This document shows, piece by piece, positions 9,451 through 17,105 of a stretch of 64,000 nt of DNA. The position numbers and the translations under genes are program-made. The notes beneath the pieces are model-generated. The model did not search any database. It was not told the DNA's origin and saw only the letters and a program-made list of their open reading frames with translations. The stretch spans positions 2,071,261 through 2,135,260 of the forward strand of contig NZ_LT630337.1 in the NCBI RefSeq assembly GCF_900117315.1, in the 5' to 3' direction. Each line of letters starts with the position of its first letter. Positions within the stretch are counted from its first letter, which is position 1. This stretch comes from Bacillus massilinigeriensis (lineage in GTDB: Bacteria > Bacillota > Bacilli > Bacillales > Cytobacillaceae).

Positions 9451-9714
9451 TTAACGACTTTTCACAAGCAGATTAACCGCTTCTTTCACTAGTTGCTCTG
9501 TGTTATGATCGCCATTCTCCTCCGCTGTTTTGACACAGTGAACGAGGTTAGAGCTTACGATTACCCCTATCGTCCGGTCAATCGCGCTTCTTGTTGCTGA
9601 TAGTTGAGTAATAATATCCTTACAATCCTTATCCTCCTCCATCATTCTTAAAATTCCTCTTAATTGACCTTCAATTCGTTTAATGCGATTTTTCGTCTTT
9701 GCATCGTACTCCAT
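9451..9714 (-). CDS. cstR: CstR-like persulfide-sensing repressor (CsoR/RcnR family)
   Basis: An 87-aa all-helical DUF156 repressor. The two conserved cysteines fall at Cys31 and Cys60, the positions used by S. aureus CstR to form di- and trisulfide links. The residue that is a copper-binding His in CsoR is Asn56 here, so copper sensing is unlikely. The neighbours are rhodaneses, the usual CstR regulon. The start ATG follows AAGGAGGG. Its promoter at 9763-9791 overlaps a palindrome, implying autoregulation. Sulfur sensing is inferred from the cysteine pattern and context. Confidence 0.82.
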   Translation of the reverse strand: MEYDAKTKNRIKRIEGQLRGILRMMEEDKDCKDIITQLSATRSAIDRTIGVIVSSNLVHCVKTAEENGDHNTEQLVKEAVNLLVKSR

Positions 9715-9762
9715 TAATCTACCCTCCTTAACCAGATGTTTTTCTTTACGACTATATCGCCT

Positions 9763-9791
9763 ATATTATACCCCTGATGGTATTTTGTCAA
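9763..9791 (-). promoter_or_regulatory. cstR promoter with embedded operator
   Basis: Minus strand -35 TTGACA (9786-9791) and -10 TAATAT (9763-9768), spacer 17 bp. The spacer holds ATACCCCTGATGGTAT (9768-9783), a CsoR/CstR-type site. A repressor bound there would block RNA polymerase. Confidence 0.65.
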
Positions 9792-10084
9792 TATAAATGA
9801 TAAGGTTTCCTACTCAAGCTATACCCTTCTTTTATCCCTAGGTTCATCTGCTGTTTTTCCTAGTATAAATATTTTCATTATTATTCTAAAATTACTCTCT
9901 TAACAAATTCCGAACCGTAAAAAGTAGTTTCGTAGTGTTTAAGAACGTGCCAGAAACCCGCATAAAGTCGGGATTTGTTGAGAGTAGATTGTGTATCGTA
10001 CAGTTTCATTTTGGCTTTTATCGTAAATTAAAACACCGGATAAACACCAACTATTTCTCTAAAAGTACACTTTTCAAGAAAAAA
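9792..10084. other. Gene-free junction between cstR and the mobile island
   Basis: AT-rich DNA without a convincing gene. The left boundary of the island should lie here or just beyond the hairpin at 10085-10118, but I could not find a clear long direct repeat to the right flank. Confidence 0.4.
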
Positions 10085-10118
10085 TGTGCTGCAAGGATTA
10101 TTTTAGCCTTACAGCACA
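10085..10118. terminator. Hairpin at left edge of the island
   Basis: Stem TGTGCTG..AAGG / CCTT..CAGCACA (10085-10096 with 10107-10118), about 80 bp after the minus-strand small gene at 10199. Probably its terminator. Confidence 0.5.
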
Positions 10119-10198
10119 CTCGAATTTGCGTAGTGTACCCGCTTGGAGCACACTAATTTTATGCAAACTTTCATCCATTGTTTCACCACAAGTATGAG

Positions 10199-10456
10199 TT
10201 ACTTCTCTCGAACTCGCCTTTCGTGTTGCAAAAATTCCTCAGCTTCACTAAGACGCAAATCCCAATATTTTTGCAATAGGGATATGATTTTCCCATCCTC
10301 AACCTCCGCTTCACATAGAGCCGCAACTGCTTTTTCAATTCCAATTACTCTTTCTTCAAAGGCAGCTTGATCTAACCTTGCGTAGTTGTCCTCCCTTATA
10401 CGCTCTAGAATTTCCCTACCAAATCCTGAAAAAGAATCTTTAAAAGTACGTGCCAT
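10199..10456 (-). CDS. Small charged protein next to integrase
   Basis: 85-aa, highly charged, predicted all-helical protein of unknown function. It lies 80 bp downstream of the integrase on the same strand, with an AGGAGG site before the ATG and a hairpin after it. No cysteines suggest a metal motif beyond a single Cys in ALCEAEVEDG. Because it sits between integrase and island edge, it could be a recombination accessory factor, but nothing in the sequence proves this. Confidence 0.6.
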   Translation of the reverse strand: MARTFKDSFSGFGREILERIREDNYARLDQAAFEERVIGIEKAVAALCEAEVEDGKIISLLQKYWDLRLSEAEEFLQHERRVREK

Positions 10457-10535
10457 ATCTATTCCTCCTTAACATGGTTTTTGTATTAAATTGATTGTAT
10501 CATATAGCCCTAATCTCAAATCTAAAAAGTAATTT

Positions 10536-11903
10536 TCATGTCACCCCATCCAAGGCTTGGCTGATGGCGCTAGCTACCTTTTCCGCTGTTGCATTATAAA
10601 CGTGGGCGTAGATATCTTCCGTGGTTTTTGTGTTGGAATGCCCAAGGTGCTCTGAGATGAACTTGACCGGCACTCCGGCGTTTATGAGTAGTGAAGCATT
10701 GGCGTGGCGCAAGTCGTGAACATGTAAATCTGGTAAGTCATGCTTCTTAAGCAGTTTCTTTAAAGTCGAGTTGAGATAAACCCCGCTGATGTATTCTCCT
10801 TCCATGCCGGTTACCACTGCTCCTCGTTCAATCCATTTTGACCCTAGCGACTCTTTGTATTTTTCTTGCCACTTTTTATGCTCTTTTAGGATGGTAATGA
10901 GTTCAGCGGGTATCGCAATCATCCTTAAACTTGATTTGGTCTTTGGCGTTGATAGCTTGTACTGCCCTTCTGCTCGGTAGAGGGAATAGCGGACATGAAT
11001 GGTTCCTTTCTCCAAGTCAACATCCTTCCAGTGAAGCCCACAAACTTCCCCCGAACGCATCCCTGTGTACATAAGTGTGGTTAGGGCAACTCTTGCATTG
11101 TTGTTGGGTATTTCCTCAAGATATTTTAGAAGCTGCTTGCATTGTTTATCATCAAGGAACAGTTTTTCTTTTTCTGTCCCCCTTGGCGAAGTGGCGTGTA
11201 CCACCGGGTTCTTCCATATAATATCCTTTTTAAGTGCGGTGCTAAAAATGGATGATGTTGCGGTTCTAACTCTGGCAATAGAAGTGCTATCTATCCCTCT
11301 GTCCTTTTCGGGTCTTTCTTCCTCGACAAACAGTTCGTTCAGCTTTTTGCCGAATGCCCCTGCAATCTTCTCTGCGGTTGCCTTAGACACCCTGCCGCCT
11401 CTTGCCGCTGTTTTAATGGTACCTAGGGAAAGACCAGCCTTTCTTGCAGTCGGCCTTCTTGTCCCGTCACTAAGCAACGATAGGTCTTTCATGATATAAA
11501 ATCTGCTGATTTTCCCTCGCTTGTGGAGATGGTTCAGCATTTCGTCAATTCTAGCGGTGGTGATGTCCTTGAGTTTCAAATGCCCGATGTATGGCAATAC
11601 ATAACTCTTCATCAATTCCTTGTTGGTGTAAAGCGTTCTTTCCTTTAACTTGTGTGGTGCGATTTGTTCAAAGTACCATTCGCACAACTCGGAAAACCGC
11701 ATATTCTCATTGAAGTTTGTCATCCCCATGCATTTCTTCTCAAATTCATAAGCAAAGGCTGTAGCTAGTTTTTCCGCCTTTTTCTCCGTGACATTTGGTG
11801 GTGGCGTAAATGTGGTAGTCTTTCTGATTTGCTTGCCTTCCATGTTATAGCCGAGGGAAACCATAATTCTATAGGTATCCCCTCGCTTTTTGATACTTGG
11901 CAT
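10536..11903 (-). CDS. int: Tyrosine site-specific integrase with internal HTH-like insertion
   Basis: Catalyses integration and excision of the island. 455 aa: an N-terminal arm-binding region (about 5-60), a core-binding domain (about 65-130 and 200-235), and a C-terminal catalytic domain (about 250-450) with Arg283 in TGMRSGEV, a Lys at 321/323, His396-x2-Arg399 in HDLRH, His422 in EHLGHSN and the nucleophile Tyr432 in IYAHV. Residues about 146-195 form an unusual insertion resembling a Cro/CI helix-turn-helix (AGLSLGTIKTAARGG then VSKATAEKIAGAFG). All catalytic residues are present, so it looks active. It is divergent from the replication genes. Confidence 0.93.
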   Translation of the reverse strand: MPSIKKRGDTYRIMVSLGYNMEGKQIRKTTTFTPPPNVTEKKAEKLATAFAYEFEKKCMGMTNFNENMRFSELCEWYFEQIAPHKLKERTLYTNKELMKSYVLPYIGHLKLKDITTARIDEMLNHLHKRGKISRFYIMKDLSLLSDGTRRPTARKAGLSLGTIKTAARGGRVSKATAEKIAGAFGKKLNELFVEEERPEKDRGIDSTSIARVRTATSSIFSTALKKDIIWKNPVVHATSPRGTEKEKLFLDDKQCKQLLKYLEEIPNNNARVALTTLMYTGMRSGEVCGLHWKDVDLEKGTIHVRYSLYRAEGQYKLSTPKTKSSLRMIAIPAELITILKEHKKWQEKYKESLGSKWIERGAVVTGMEGEYISGVYLNSTLKKLLKKHDLPDLHVHDLRHANASLLINAGVPVKFISEHLGHSNTKTTEDIYAHVYNATAEKVASAISQALDGVT

Positions 11904-12008
11904 TTCGTTTCCTCCTTCCTAGCGAGAATTCATTTCTCTTATGGTATCTATCACTCTAACGGTGTTATAAAGCAAGTATATAAACACCAAAATGTGTGGT
12001 TATTTTCT

Positions 12009-12596
12009 TTAGTCCTCACGCAGAGAAATACCTCGTTTATCTAGTTCCTTTTTAATGAACTCCTGCACATAAGCGTTCAAATCCCATGCCCAGTATCCTT
12101 CAACATTTAGACCGGGCATCATCTTTTCCTTCTCGTCTGGTGACATCTGCGCCAGCTTTTTTAAGTTCTCCATCTTTAGCGACAAGTCTTCTAGAAAACG
12201 ATAAAAGTCCACATCTGATAAAAGCTCATCCAACACCGGTACAACTTCTGAATAAGATCCAAATTTGTCTGTATTATGTGCTCTTTTAATAAGGTTGACC
12301 GACCCTTCTGACAAACCAAGGATTTTATGTATCTCCTTGTTCTCAGAGCTAACTCCTGTTAGTAGATAATCCACAGATACATCAAAGTATCTCGCAATCT
12401 TATACAAGTTATCTGCAGTAGGCTGAGTAGAGCCATCCATATACAAACTAACGGTCTGTGGACGGATACCAATGGCTTTGGCCAGTGCCTTTTGTGTGGT
12501 TTTCTCCCCAGTGTGAGGATGCTCTTCCATCATGCTTCGTAAAGTTAAGGCAAAAATATTATCGAACCCTTTGAATTGATTTCCCACTAAACCCAC
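12009..12596 (-). CDS. XRE-family phage-type repressor
   Basis: 195-aa DNA-binding protein with an N-terminal Cro/CI HTH (about 28-82: QKALAKAIGIRPQTVSLYMDG is the recognition part, with YKIARYFDVSVDYLLTG after it) and a C-terminal helical region without a Ser-Lys LexA protease dyad. The absence of a self-cleavage domain suggests that it is relieved by a partner protein, as with SaPI Stl, rather than by RecA (inference). It is transcribed divergently from the small-gene/primase block, the usual position of an island or prophage master repressor. The ATG follows a weak AGGTGGG site. Confidence 0.8.
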   Translation of the reverse strand: MGLVGNQFKGFDNIFALTLRSMMEEHPHTGEKTTQKALAKAIGIRPQTVSLYMDGSTQPTADNLYKIARYFDVSVDYLLTGVSSENKEIHKILGLSEGSVNLIKRAHNTDKFGSYSEVVPVLDELLSDVDFYRFLEDLSLKMENLKKLAQMSPDEKEKMMPGLNVEGYWAWDLNAYVQEFIKKELDKRGISLRED

Positions 12597-12748
12597 CTCT
12601 ATTTTTCTGTTTTACTTGAACTTTACTATTCTAGTTCTCTTATGCTTGTTATTTTGTTTTATCTGAATTACCATAAGAATATCAGATGAAACGCAATACT
12701 TCAAGCGAAAGTAAAGAGAAACAGAATTTATAGAAGGAGGTATGTTTC
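12597..12748. promoter_or_regulatory. Divergent control region of the island
   Basis: 152 bp between the repressor and the first gene of the rightward block, the likely lysogeny-type switch. Short related motifs (TCTGTTT and its complement AAACAGA near 12610 and 12718) occur, but I cannot define operators with confidence. Confidence 0.4.
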
Positions 12749-12949
12749 ATGGATAAAAACACACTTGAAGCCGCTGCAAGGGAAGAACGATTGAAATATT
12801 TTCGAGAGTGGCGCCGCAATAATGCTGATAAGGTGAAGAAACACAACCAGAACTACTGGCTGAAAAAGGCAGAGAAAAAACTCAAGGAGGAGAAAGCCCG
12901 TGTCGGAAAACAAGAAACCAACCATGCTGACCGTAAGGGAAACGGCTAA
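12749..12949 (+). CDS. Small basic island protein
   Basis: 66-aa, very Lys/Arg/Glu-rich helical protein, first gene of the rightward block, with an excellent AGAAGGAGG site 8 nt before the ATG. Composition (aromatic residues in YFREWRRNNADK, then a long charged helix) is typical of short early phage proteins. Its 3' end overlaps the start of the Xis-like gene by 50 bp in another frame. Function unknown. Confidence 0.65.
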   Translation: MDKNTLEAAAREERLKYFREWRRNNADKVKKHNQNYWLKKAEKKLKEEKARVGKQETNHADRKGNG

Positions 12950-13130
12950 AACAGGCATCCTCCCTGAACACGCCTTAAGGCTTCTGCTTAAAGCAGGTAA
13001 GCTCCCTGCCATCTTCGTGGGCAAGAAGGCATACATCAATTATGAAAAATTATGCGAACAACTCAGCCAACTCGATGGCTCAGAAAAACCGGAAGGAGAT
13101 GATATTTATGGATATCAAAATCGAATGTAA
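12900..13130 (+). CDS. xis: Excisionase-like winged-helix DNA-binding protein
   Basis: 76 aa, starting with GTG 9 nt after AAGGAGG. The pattern LTVRETAKTGILPEHALRLLLKAGKLPAIFVGKKAYIN is that of Xis/MerR-like winged helices (helix-turn-helix, then wing with the conserved G-x-K), followed by a helical tail. Such proteins bind att arms to direct excision, or act as local regulators. Position opposite the integrase and right after the divergent promoter supports the excisionase reading. Identity is inferred from pattern and context. Confidence 0.65.
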   Translation: MSENKKPTMLTVRETAKTGILPEHALRLLLKAGKLPAIFVGKKAYINYEKLCEQLSQLDGSEKPEGDDIYGYQNRM

Positions 13131-13263
13131 AAACTGCGATCATATTGCAACAATTGATGTTTCAACTGTTATCCGCTCAATGCATGACAGCATCGACAAC
13201 GATTCCATCTATGCTGGATTTCTATGCAAGAAATGTGCAGATGAACTTTTTGATGAAGACTAA
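13108..13263 (+). CDS. Small CxxC zinc-ribbon-like protein
   Basis: 51 aa starting at ATG 13108, chosen because GGAAGGAG lies 8 nt before it; a longer in-frame start at 13042 has no such site and would overlap the Xis-like gene more deeply. Two cysteine pairs, CKNC near the N-terminus and CKKC near the C-terminus, could bind zinc. Function unknown; it precedes the replication gene by 21 bp and is probably cotranscribed. Confidence 0.6.
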   Translation: MDIKIECKNCDHIATIDVSTVIRSMHDSIDNDSIYAGFLCKKCADELFDED

Positions 13264-13284
13264 ACAGAAAAGGGGGCGGCGGCT

Positions 13285-14745
13285 ATGGAACAGTTAAAAC
13301 AACAAAAGATTTGGGTATGTTGGCGCTATGAAATGCAAAAGGGCCGCCGTACCAAAGTCTTATACAACACCAAAGGCTACAAAACCGGTACCAGTAAGAA
13401 ATACAAATCACAGTGGACAACCTTCGAGGAAGCCACAGAAGCCGTGAAAGCTCATGCATTTGATGGTATTGGCCTTGTTCTTCCATATGGTATTGGTGGT
13501 ATCGATTTGGATCATGTGGATGTAGACAGTGAGCTGGCTCAAGAAGTTAGAGCGCTGATAAACACCTATGAGGAACTTTCCCCTAGCGGTGAAGGCATTC
13601 ATCATCTATTCAAAGTGGATGTAGAAAAGATTCCTTCATCAAATGGAAAGCTATCCAGCGAATATTACTCCAAGAATCCACACAACCAGATGGAAATCTA
13701 CATCGGTGGACTGACTAATCGCTACCTTACCTTTACGGGAAATGTGATGATAAGTGATCAGCCGGTGATGGAGCGAACCAATGAAGTGATTGCCTTCTTG
13801 GACAGATTCATGAAAAAAGATAGTTTCATAGACTCTGAGATTGAAAGTCCTTTTGTTAATGATAACTTTGATATCATCGTCACCGCCAGAAAAGCTAAGA
13901 ATGGCGATAAATTTATTGCTCTCTTTGACAAAGGTGACATTTCGGACTACGGCAGCCCTTCAGAAGCCGACCAAGCACTTTGTAATATCCTAGCTTTCTA
14001 CACCGGTGGAGATATCGAACAGATAGATAGTCTGTTCAGACAGTCCAAGCTATACCGGGAGAAGTGGGAGCGTGATGATTATCGCACATCTACTATGGAA
14101 AAAGCCGTTGAAGGTTGTCAGGGTCAGTTCTATATGGGCAGTAGGGATATGCCTTCTTACATTTATTACGATGAGCGTTCCAAACGCATAAAGGTTAACT
14201 GTCCCGTGCTAGCAAGATATATCCGAGAGAACCTTCACTACATCTTCGTTCGTGATAGTGCCAATGGTGGCGTTTTACGATATGTCTACGAGGATGGCTG
14301 CTACCGACTTTATGCGGATGAAATGCTAAGGGGCATCATCAAAAATTACATTACAGCCTTTGATGAAAATATCTTGCAGATGCGAGATGTAGATGAAGTG
14401 TTTCGTCAGATCACCACTGACTTGAAATTCAAAACCTATGAGGAACTGAACGCCGATGAGGATATCATCAATTTCCAAAATGGCCTACTTAGGCTGTCTG
14501 ATATGAAGCTACTCCCCCACAGCCCTAATGTGTTAAGTACCATTCAGATTCCTTGTGATTGGGTGGGAGCTCCTAAACCCACACCGGTCTTTGATCAGTT
14601 CATGACTGACCTCACCAACAGTGATGTGGAAGTGGAGAATCTGCTTCTTGAGTTTATGGGAGCGACTCTCTCCAATGTAAAAGGACATCGCATGAAAAAA
14701 TCACTTTTCATGGTTGGCAAAGGCGATACTGGAAATCACAGTTAA
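13285..14745 (+). CDS. Prim-pol/helicase replication protein, N-terminal part (frameshifted)
   Basis: First 486 aa of a phage/satellite replication protein. The N-terminus is an archaeo-eukaryotic primase-polymerase domain: GIDLDHVD (about 73-80, metal-binding acidic pair) and SGEGIHH (about 101-107) match motifs I and II. A linker and D5-like region follow (about 200-440). The frame stops inside the SF3 helicase Walker A: it reads GKGDTGNHS and ends, whereas one extra A in the AAA run at 14733-14735 would give GKGDTGKS and continue straight into the next frame. GGGGGCGG site before the ATG. Either a real inactivating deletion or a sequence error. Confidence 0.85.
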   Translation: MEQLKQQKIWVCWRYEMQKGRRTKVLYNTKGYKTGTSKKYKSQWTTFEEATEAVKAHAFDGIGLVLPYGIGGIDLDHVDVDSELAQEVRALINTYEELSPSGEGIHHLFKVDVEKIPSSNGKLSSEYYSKNPHNQMEIYIGGLTNRYLTFTGNVMISDQPVMERTNEVIAFLDRFMKKDSFIDSEIESPFVNDNFDIIVTARKAKNGDKFIALFDKGDISDYGSPSEADQALCNILAFYTGGDIEQIDSLFRQSKLYREKWERDDYRTSTMEKAVEGCQGQFYMGSRDMPSYIYYDERSKRIKVNCPVLARYIRENLHYIFVRDSANGGVLRYVYEDGCYRLYADEMLRGIIKNYITAFDENILQMRDVDEVFRQITTDLKFKTYEELNADEDIINFQNGLLRLSDMKLLPHSPNVLSTIQIPCDWVGAPKPTPVFDQFMTDLTNSDVEVENLLLEFMGATLSNVKGHRMKKSLFMVGKGDTGNHS

Positions 14746-15554
14746 AACGTCTGACAGAACGATTACTGGGAAGTGGCAACTTCATCGGGATTGATCTAAA
14801 AGAGATGGAGTCCCGATTTGGCACCGGTAATCTCTACAATAAGCGCCTTGCAGGAAGCTCCGATATGAGTTTCTTGACCGTTGGTGAACTTCGCATTTTC
14901 AAACAATGTACTGGTGGAGATAGCATCTTTGCAGAGTTCAAAGGGCAAAACGGATTTGAGTTCACCTACAAAGGGCTCTTCTGGTTCTGTATGAACCGCC
15001 TACCTAAATTTGGTGGCGATGATGGGAAGTGGGTGTATGACCGCATCATGCAGGTCAACTGCAACAATGTCATTCCAAAGGACAAACAGGATAAGCTCCT
15101 GCTAGATAAAATGTATGCTGAGCGTGATGGCATTGTTTATAAAGCAATCATGGCACTCAAGCAAGTCATTCAAAATGGATACACCTTTACAGAACCACAA
15201 TGTGTGGAAAATGCCAGATCCATTTATATGGCAGATAACAATACCATCATTGCTTTCTTTAATGAATGTATGCAGACAAGACCCTTTGAAAAAATCAAAG
15301 ACAGCTGCACCACCGGTCGAGTCTACAAAGTGTATAAGGCTTGGTGCGTAGATAACAATCATGGCTATGCCAAGACCGCAAAGGATTTCCGTAATGAACT
15401 GGCAGAGTATCTTGAAACCACTTTTGTAGATATGACTGTTCGCAGAGGCAAAGGAGGTACATTCTATCGCAGCTATACCTTAACGGATGAGGCTAAAGCC
15501 ACTTATCAAAGCGCTTATGGCTACGATGAGTTGCCGCTTCTCTCATCCAGTTAG
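14736..15554 (+). CDS. Prim-pol/helicase replication protein, C-terminal SF3 helicase part
   Basis: Continuation of the preceding gene after the one-base frameshift at about 14735; the frame is open from 14736 (first internal ATG at 14805). It holds the rest of the SF3/D5 helicase: SDMSFLTVGELRIFKQCTGGD (Walker B and sensor-like region) and FWFCMNRLPKFGGDDGKWVYDR with its arginine-finger-like end, then a C-terminal winged-helix region (about the last 90 aa) that would bind the origin. Joined to the upstream part the protein would be about 756 aa. The iteron origin lies directly after its stop. Confidence 0.82.
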   Translation, partial: SQLKRLTERLLGSGNFIGIDLKEMESRFGTGNLYNKRLAGSSDMSFLTVGELRIFKQCTGGDSIFAEFKGQNGFEFTYKGLFWFCMNRLPKFGGDDGKWVYDRIMQVNCNNVIPKDKQDKLLLDKMYAERDGIVYKAIMALKQVIQNGYTFTEPQCVENARSIYMADNNTIIAFFNECMQTRPFEKIKDSCTTGRVYKVYKAWCVDNNHGYAKTAKDFRNELAEYLETTFVDMTVRRGKGGTFYRSYTLTDEAKATYQSAYGYDELPLLSSS

Positions 15555-15861
15555 TGACAGAGGTGAATGTTAGGTGACAGTTTTGATGACAGTAATTCCA
15601 CAAGATTTACTCTGACAAACCCAGTAATATCAACACTTTAGGAAAGGTTAGTGACAGTAGTGACAGTTCTTTTAACTTCTAAGGAGATAAATAAAAATAA
15701 AATATATATATAACGGTATATAAGAGTATAAAGGTAAAGTTGAAAAAGCTGTCACTACTGTCACCAAAACCCCTTAAACCCTTGGTATTAAAGGGTTTAA
15801 GAGGGTACAGCACATTCACTACAACTGTACCTAACAATCACCAAATTGATAAAACTGTCAC
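15554..15861. other. Putative iteron-flanked replication origin of the island
   Basis: GTGACAG occurs at 15554, 15574, 15651 and 15660 (plus TGACAG at 15587). CTGTCAC occurs at 15749, 15758 and 15855. GTGACAGTAGTGACAG (15651-15666) and its exact reverse complement (15749-15764) flank an 82-bp, very AT-rich segment with TATATATA runs. Iterons on both sides of an AT-rich core, right after the replication gene, is the SaPI origin layout. A second hairpin (CTTAAACCCTT / AAAGGGTTTAAG, about 15773-15801) and GGTACAG/CTGTACC follow. Origin function is inferred. Confidence 0.7.
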
Positions 15862-15889
15862 CAAATTTTTAGTATAGGAGGTGAAGACC

Positions 15890-16132
15890 ATGGAAGAAAT
15901 CGATAAACTACCAAAACATATACAGAAAAATCTAGATTTAGAAAACTTTGAAGTGTTTCACATCATCCCACTTAGCGACTCACATCCCGTTGTGGTGATG
16001 AGAGATAAACGGTCAGATGCTAAAGCTCATTGGTGCATCCAATACCAAGGCTCCGGCTATTATTTTCAAACACTGAATGAAGTCATACATTATTGCATTT
16101 CCCGTAACTGGGTTAAAAATCATAAAAATTAG
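15890..16132 (+). CDS. Small island protein preceding the capsid gene
   Basis: 80 aa from ATG 15890, preferred because ATAGGAGGTG lies 5-10 nt upstream (a GTG at 15881 is inside that site). Mixed alpha/beta pattern, with a short basic/aromatic C-terminus and no recognisable motif. It lies 11 bp before the capsid gene and is surely cotranscribed with it. Function unknown. Confidence 0.65.
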   Translation: MEEIDKLPKHIQKNLDLENFEVFHIIPLSDSHPVVVMRDKRSDAKAHWCIQYQGSGYYFQTLNEVIHYCISRNWVKNHKN

Positions 16133-16143
16133 GAGGAAACAAA

Positions 16144-17049
16144 ATGACAAATCAAACTACTTATAACAAAGCATTCTGGAACACAATGAGAGGTCAAGAA
16201 GCCTATCCGACTGTAAGGGACATGGCCGATAGCACAGGGAGCTATCCTGCCCCAGATGAATTCATCGACAGTTATACGAACGCCCTAGAAAAGGAAAATC
16301 TCTTTAGAAGAATTGCAACTGTGGTTAAAACCACTTCTACAGAAGGAAAGATTCATGCGGTCACTTCAACCGGTACAGCTGCATGGGTAGGTGAAAACAT
16401 CGCTATCCCCGAAAGTGCCGATACCGTTACACAATTCGCATTAGAATCTTATAAACTAGCAAGTTTGACAAGGTTGAAGCAATCCTTTGTCAGCGACAAT
16501 AAGTTTGATTTAGAGAACTATTTGAAGAATGAATTTGCCCGCAGGTTTGGCAGAGAGGAAGAAAACGCCTTTATTAATGGGGATGGCATGGATGCCCCTA
16601 CTGGCATTTTGCACCCCACAGAAGGCGCACAAGTCGGCGTAACAGCGGCAGGAACCGATGCCATCACCTATGATGAAGTGATCAAGTTGTACTTCTCGCT
16701 TGATAAGCACTATCGTAAAAATGCAGTGTGGGTCATGAACGATGAAACCGCTCTTTACCTTCGAACGCTTAAAGACACCAGCGGAAACTATCTGTGGAAT
16801 CATGCAGATAACACCATTCTAGGAAAGCCGATCGTCTATTCACCTTATATGCCGGGCATCGAGAGTCTCGAAAAAGCTATTGCCTTCGGTGACTTCAGCT
16901 ACTATTGGGTTATTGAGCGTCAGCCGCTTACGGTGAAGGTGTTAAACGAGAGATACAGTCTGGAAGGTCAAATTGGCTTTGCGGCCTTTGAGCGACTGGA
17001 TGCGAAACTGATCATCCCAGAATCTATCAAACTACTTCAGCTAGGATAA
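16144..17049 (+). CDS. HK97-fold phage major capsid protein without delta domain
   Basis: 301 aa matching the mature part of HK97-type capsid proteins: the typical start AFWNTMRG (about 10-17), the spine/E-loop part with TSTEGKIHAVTSTGTAAWVGE (cleaved here for length: about 63-84), EEENAFINGDG (about 135-145) plus APTGIL, and the P-domain end with IGFAAFERLDAKLI. The usual ~100-residue N-terminal scaffolding region is absent, and no protease, portal, terminase or tail gene is near. It has an AGGAGG site before the ATG and a terminator after the stop. It may form or reshape capsids of a helper phage, or be a relic. Confidence 0.88.
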   Translation: MTNQTTYNKAFWNTMRGQEAYPTVRDMADSTGSYPAPDEFIDSYTNALEKENLFRRIATVVKTTSTEGKIHAVTSTGTAAWVGENIAIPESADTVTQFALESYKLASLTRLKQSFVSDNKFDLENYLKNEFARRFGREEENAFINGDGMDAPTGILHPTEGAQVGVTAAGTDAITYDEVIKLYFSLDKHYRKNAVWVMNDETALYLRTLKDTSGNYLWNHADNTILGKPIVYSPYMPGIESLEKAIAFGDFSYYWVIERQPLTVKVLNERYSLEGQIGFAAFERLDAKLIIPESIKLLQLG

Positions 17050-17057
17050 TAGAAGAA

Positions 17058-17101
17058 AAGCGGGTAAGAGAAGACGTCAATGTCCACACTCCTACCCGCT
17101 T
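17058..17101. terminator. Bidirectional terminator between capsid gene and minus-strand gene
   Basis: Stem AAGCGGGTA / TACCCGCTT (17058-17066 with 17093-17101) with T-runs on both strands, between convergent genes. Confidence 0.8.
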
Positions 17102-17105
17102 CTTT

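Noticed and set aside
9237-9476. Plus-strand frame with GGAGGG upstream of an internal TTG
   Set aside because: It runs across the CstR-type operator and into the antisense of cstR, with no protein-like pattern; chance is more likely.
10147-10158. attL candidate AGCACACTAATT matching AGTACACTAATT at 19460-19471
   Set aside because: 11 of 12 bases agree, but in AT-rich DNA this is too short and imperfect to claim an att core.
14725-14745. Programmed frameshift in the prim-pol/helicase gene
   Set aside because: GGA AAT CAC is not a slippery heptamer and no stimulatory hairpin is visible right after it; a base loss is simpler.
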